Source: Solobacterium sp.
GTDB taxonomy: Bacteria; Bacillota_I; Bacilli_A; Erysipelotrichales; Erysipelotrichaceae
DNA: 6,559 bases
Assembly (NCBI GenBank): GCA_017536845.1
Contig: JAFWCP010000156.1
Location: 1 to 6,559 of the forward strand
Direction: 5' to 3'
The notes beneath the pieces were generated by a model. It was not told the origin of the DNA and made no database searches. It saw only the letters and a program-made list of their open reading frames with translations. Every line of letters starts with the position of its first letter. Position 1 is the first letter of the stretch. Both the position numbers and the translations under genes were made by a program. This document shows positions 6,274-6,559 of the stretch, piece by piece.

Positions 6274-6294
6274 AGTAAAATTCTCCTTTCTCTA

Positions 6295-6323
6295 ATCTTA
6301 TCCAATGATGCTTCTGAATTCAA
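6295..6323 (-). promoter_or_regulatory. Possible promoter of the hydrolase-maturase operon
   Basis: The minus strand reads TTGAAT (6318-6323), 17 bases, then TAAGAT (6295-6300); each hexamer matches the consensus at 4 of 6 positions. The expected start would fall at the edge of the ribosome binding site (6283-6289), giving a very short leader, so this call is tentative. Confidence 0.3.
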
Positions 6324-6335
6324 TCGGAAAAGCCC

Positions 6336-6364
6336 TTGACAGGCGAGGTTTATAACTATAGACT
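6336..6364 (+). promoter_or_regulatory. Promoter of the BlaI/MecI-type regulator gene
   Basis: A perfect -35 TTGACA (6336-6341) is followed after 17 bases by TAGACT (6359-6364), 4 of 6 to the -10 consensus; an overlapping TATAGA (6357-6362) gives 15-base spacing. Transcription would start near 6371, inside the palindrome at 6368-6379, leaving a leader of about 35 bases with a strong AGGAGG. Confidence 0.6.
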
Positions 6365-6367
6365 TAA

Positions 6368-6379
6368 AATAGATCTATT
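6368..6379. promoter_or_regulatory. Perfect 12-bp palindrome, candidate repressor operator
   Basis: AATAGATCTATT is its own reverse complement and lies just after the -10, at the expected transcription start of the regulator gene. It is flanked by two copies of TATAGAC (6357-6363 and 6382-6388), and a TATAAC/GTTATA inverted pair (6351-6356, 6380-6385) also overlaps it. BlaI/MecI/CopY proteins bind short dyads in such positions and often repress their own gene. The sequence differs from the TACA-n-TGTA core known for BlaI and CopY, so the match is by position and symmetry only. Confidence 0.45.
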
Positions 6380-6405
6380 GTTATAGACCAAGGAGGAAGT
6401 TTATT

Positions 6406-6559
6406 ATGAAAGACCTGAAACTGGCTGAGAGCGATTATCGTTTCATGGAGGTGATCTGGGACAATGAGCCGTTAAGCTCCATGGAACTTGTCAGACTGTG
6501 CGGGGAAAGGCTGGGCTGGAAGAAGTCGACCGTCTTTACCATGCTCAGGAAGATGTGCG
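6406..6559 (+). CDS. BlaI/MecI/CopY-family transcriptional repressor (5' part only)
   Basis: The first 51 codons of a gene that runs off the window are visible. The start ATG has AGGAGG (6391-6396) 9 bases upstream. The peptide shows the family's N-terminal winged helix: L-A-E-S-D-Y-R-F-M-E-V-I-W (about 6-18), then a helix over S-S-M-E-L-V, then L-G-W-K-K-S-T-V-F-T-M-L-R-K (about 37-50), which is the recognition helix with the usual W-x-x-S-T-V pattern. Complete members are about 120-150 residues and bind DNA as dimers; many are released from DNA through cleavage triggered by a membrane M56 peptidase (BlaR1/MecR1) encoded next to them, which would be beyond this window. It may regulate itself and possibly the divergent hydrolase-maturase operon through the dyads in the shared 132-base gap (6274-6405). 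Confidence 0.85.
   Translation, partial: MKDLKLAESDYRFMEVIWDNEPLSSMELVRLCGERLGWKKSTVFTMLRKMC

Overview
The window reads as accessory metabolic DNA from an anaerobic bacterium, most likely a Firmicute (Bacillota). The anaerobe inference rests on a radical-SAM/SPASM maturase and a ferredoxin-like aldo/keto reductase tail. The Firmicute inference rests on strong GGAGG-type ribosome binding sites, hairpin-plus-U-tract terminators, A/T-rich gaps between G/C-rich genes, and a BlaI/MecI-type regulator. An Erysipelotrichia-like or similar gut lineage is possible but cannot be fixed from this sequence.

Layout: (1) 1-339 (+) is the 3' end of an aldo/keto reductase with two 4Fe-4S cysteine motifs, and it runs into a hairpin at 354-384 that can terminate transcription from both sides. 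(2) 3301-394 (-) is a tight three-gene operon: classical SDR, MmgE/PrpD-family protein, second SDR, with gaps of 2 and 17 bases. (3) 4287-3385 (-) is a LysR-type regulator with its own extended -10 promoter, just upstream of that operon on the same strand. (4) 6273-4379 (-) is a two-gene operon, a dienelactone-hydrolase-family protein then an anaerobic sulfatase-maturase-like radical SAM enzyme. The two overlap by ATGA and end at a clean terminator. (5) 6406 to the window end (+) is the start of a BlaI/MecI-family repressor, divergent from the hydrolase, with a consensus -35 and a perfect 12-bp palindrome near its expected transcription start. No gap exceeds 300 bases; the longest is 6274-6405.

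How the genes may work together (inference): LysR is the natural candidate regulator of the SDR-MmgE/PrpD-SDR operon, which looks like an oxidation/dehydration-or-isomerisation/reduction set for a small hydroxy- or keto-acid. A 28-bp dyad lies at the junction of the LysR stop codon and the operon leader. No methylcitrate synthase or lyase is visible, so there is no reason to call the methylcitrate cycle.

The most notable signals are: (a) the MmgE/PrpD protein seems to have lost most of the Lys/His/Tyr active-site positions of its family while keeping the overall fold signature; (b) the maturase is translationally coupled to an alpha/beta hydrolase whose nucleophile region, C-S-G-G-R, partly resembles the sulfatase C-x-P-x-R target motif, with no sulfatase in view; (c) the 28-bp dyad. 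No RNA genes, CRISPR arrays, insertion sequences or phage genes were seen.
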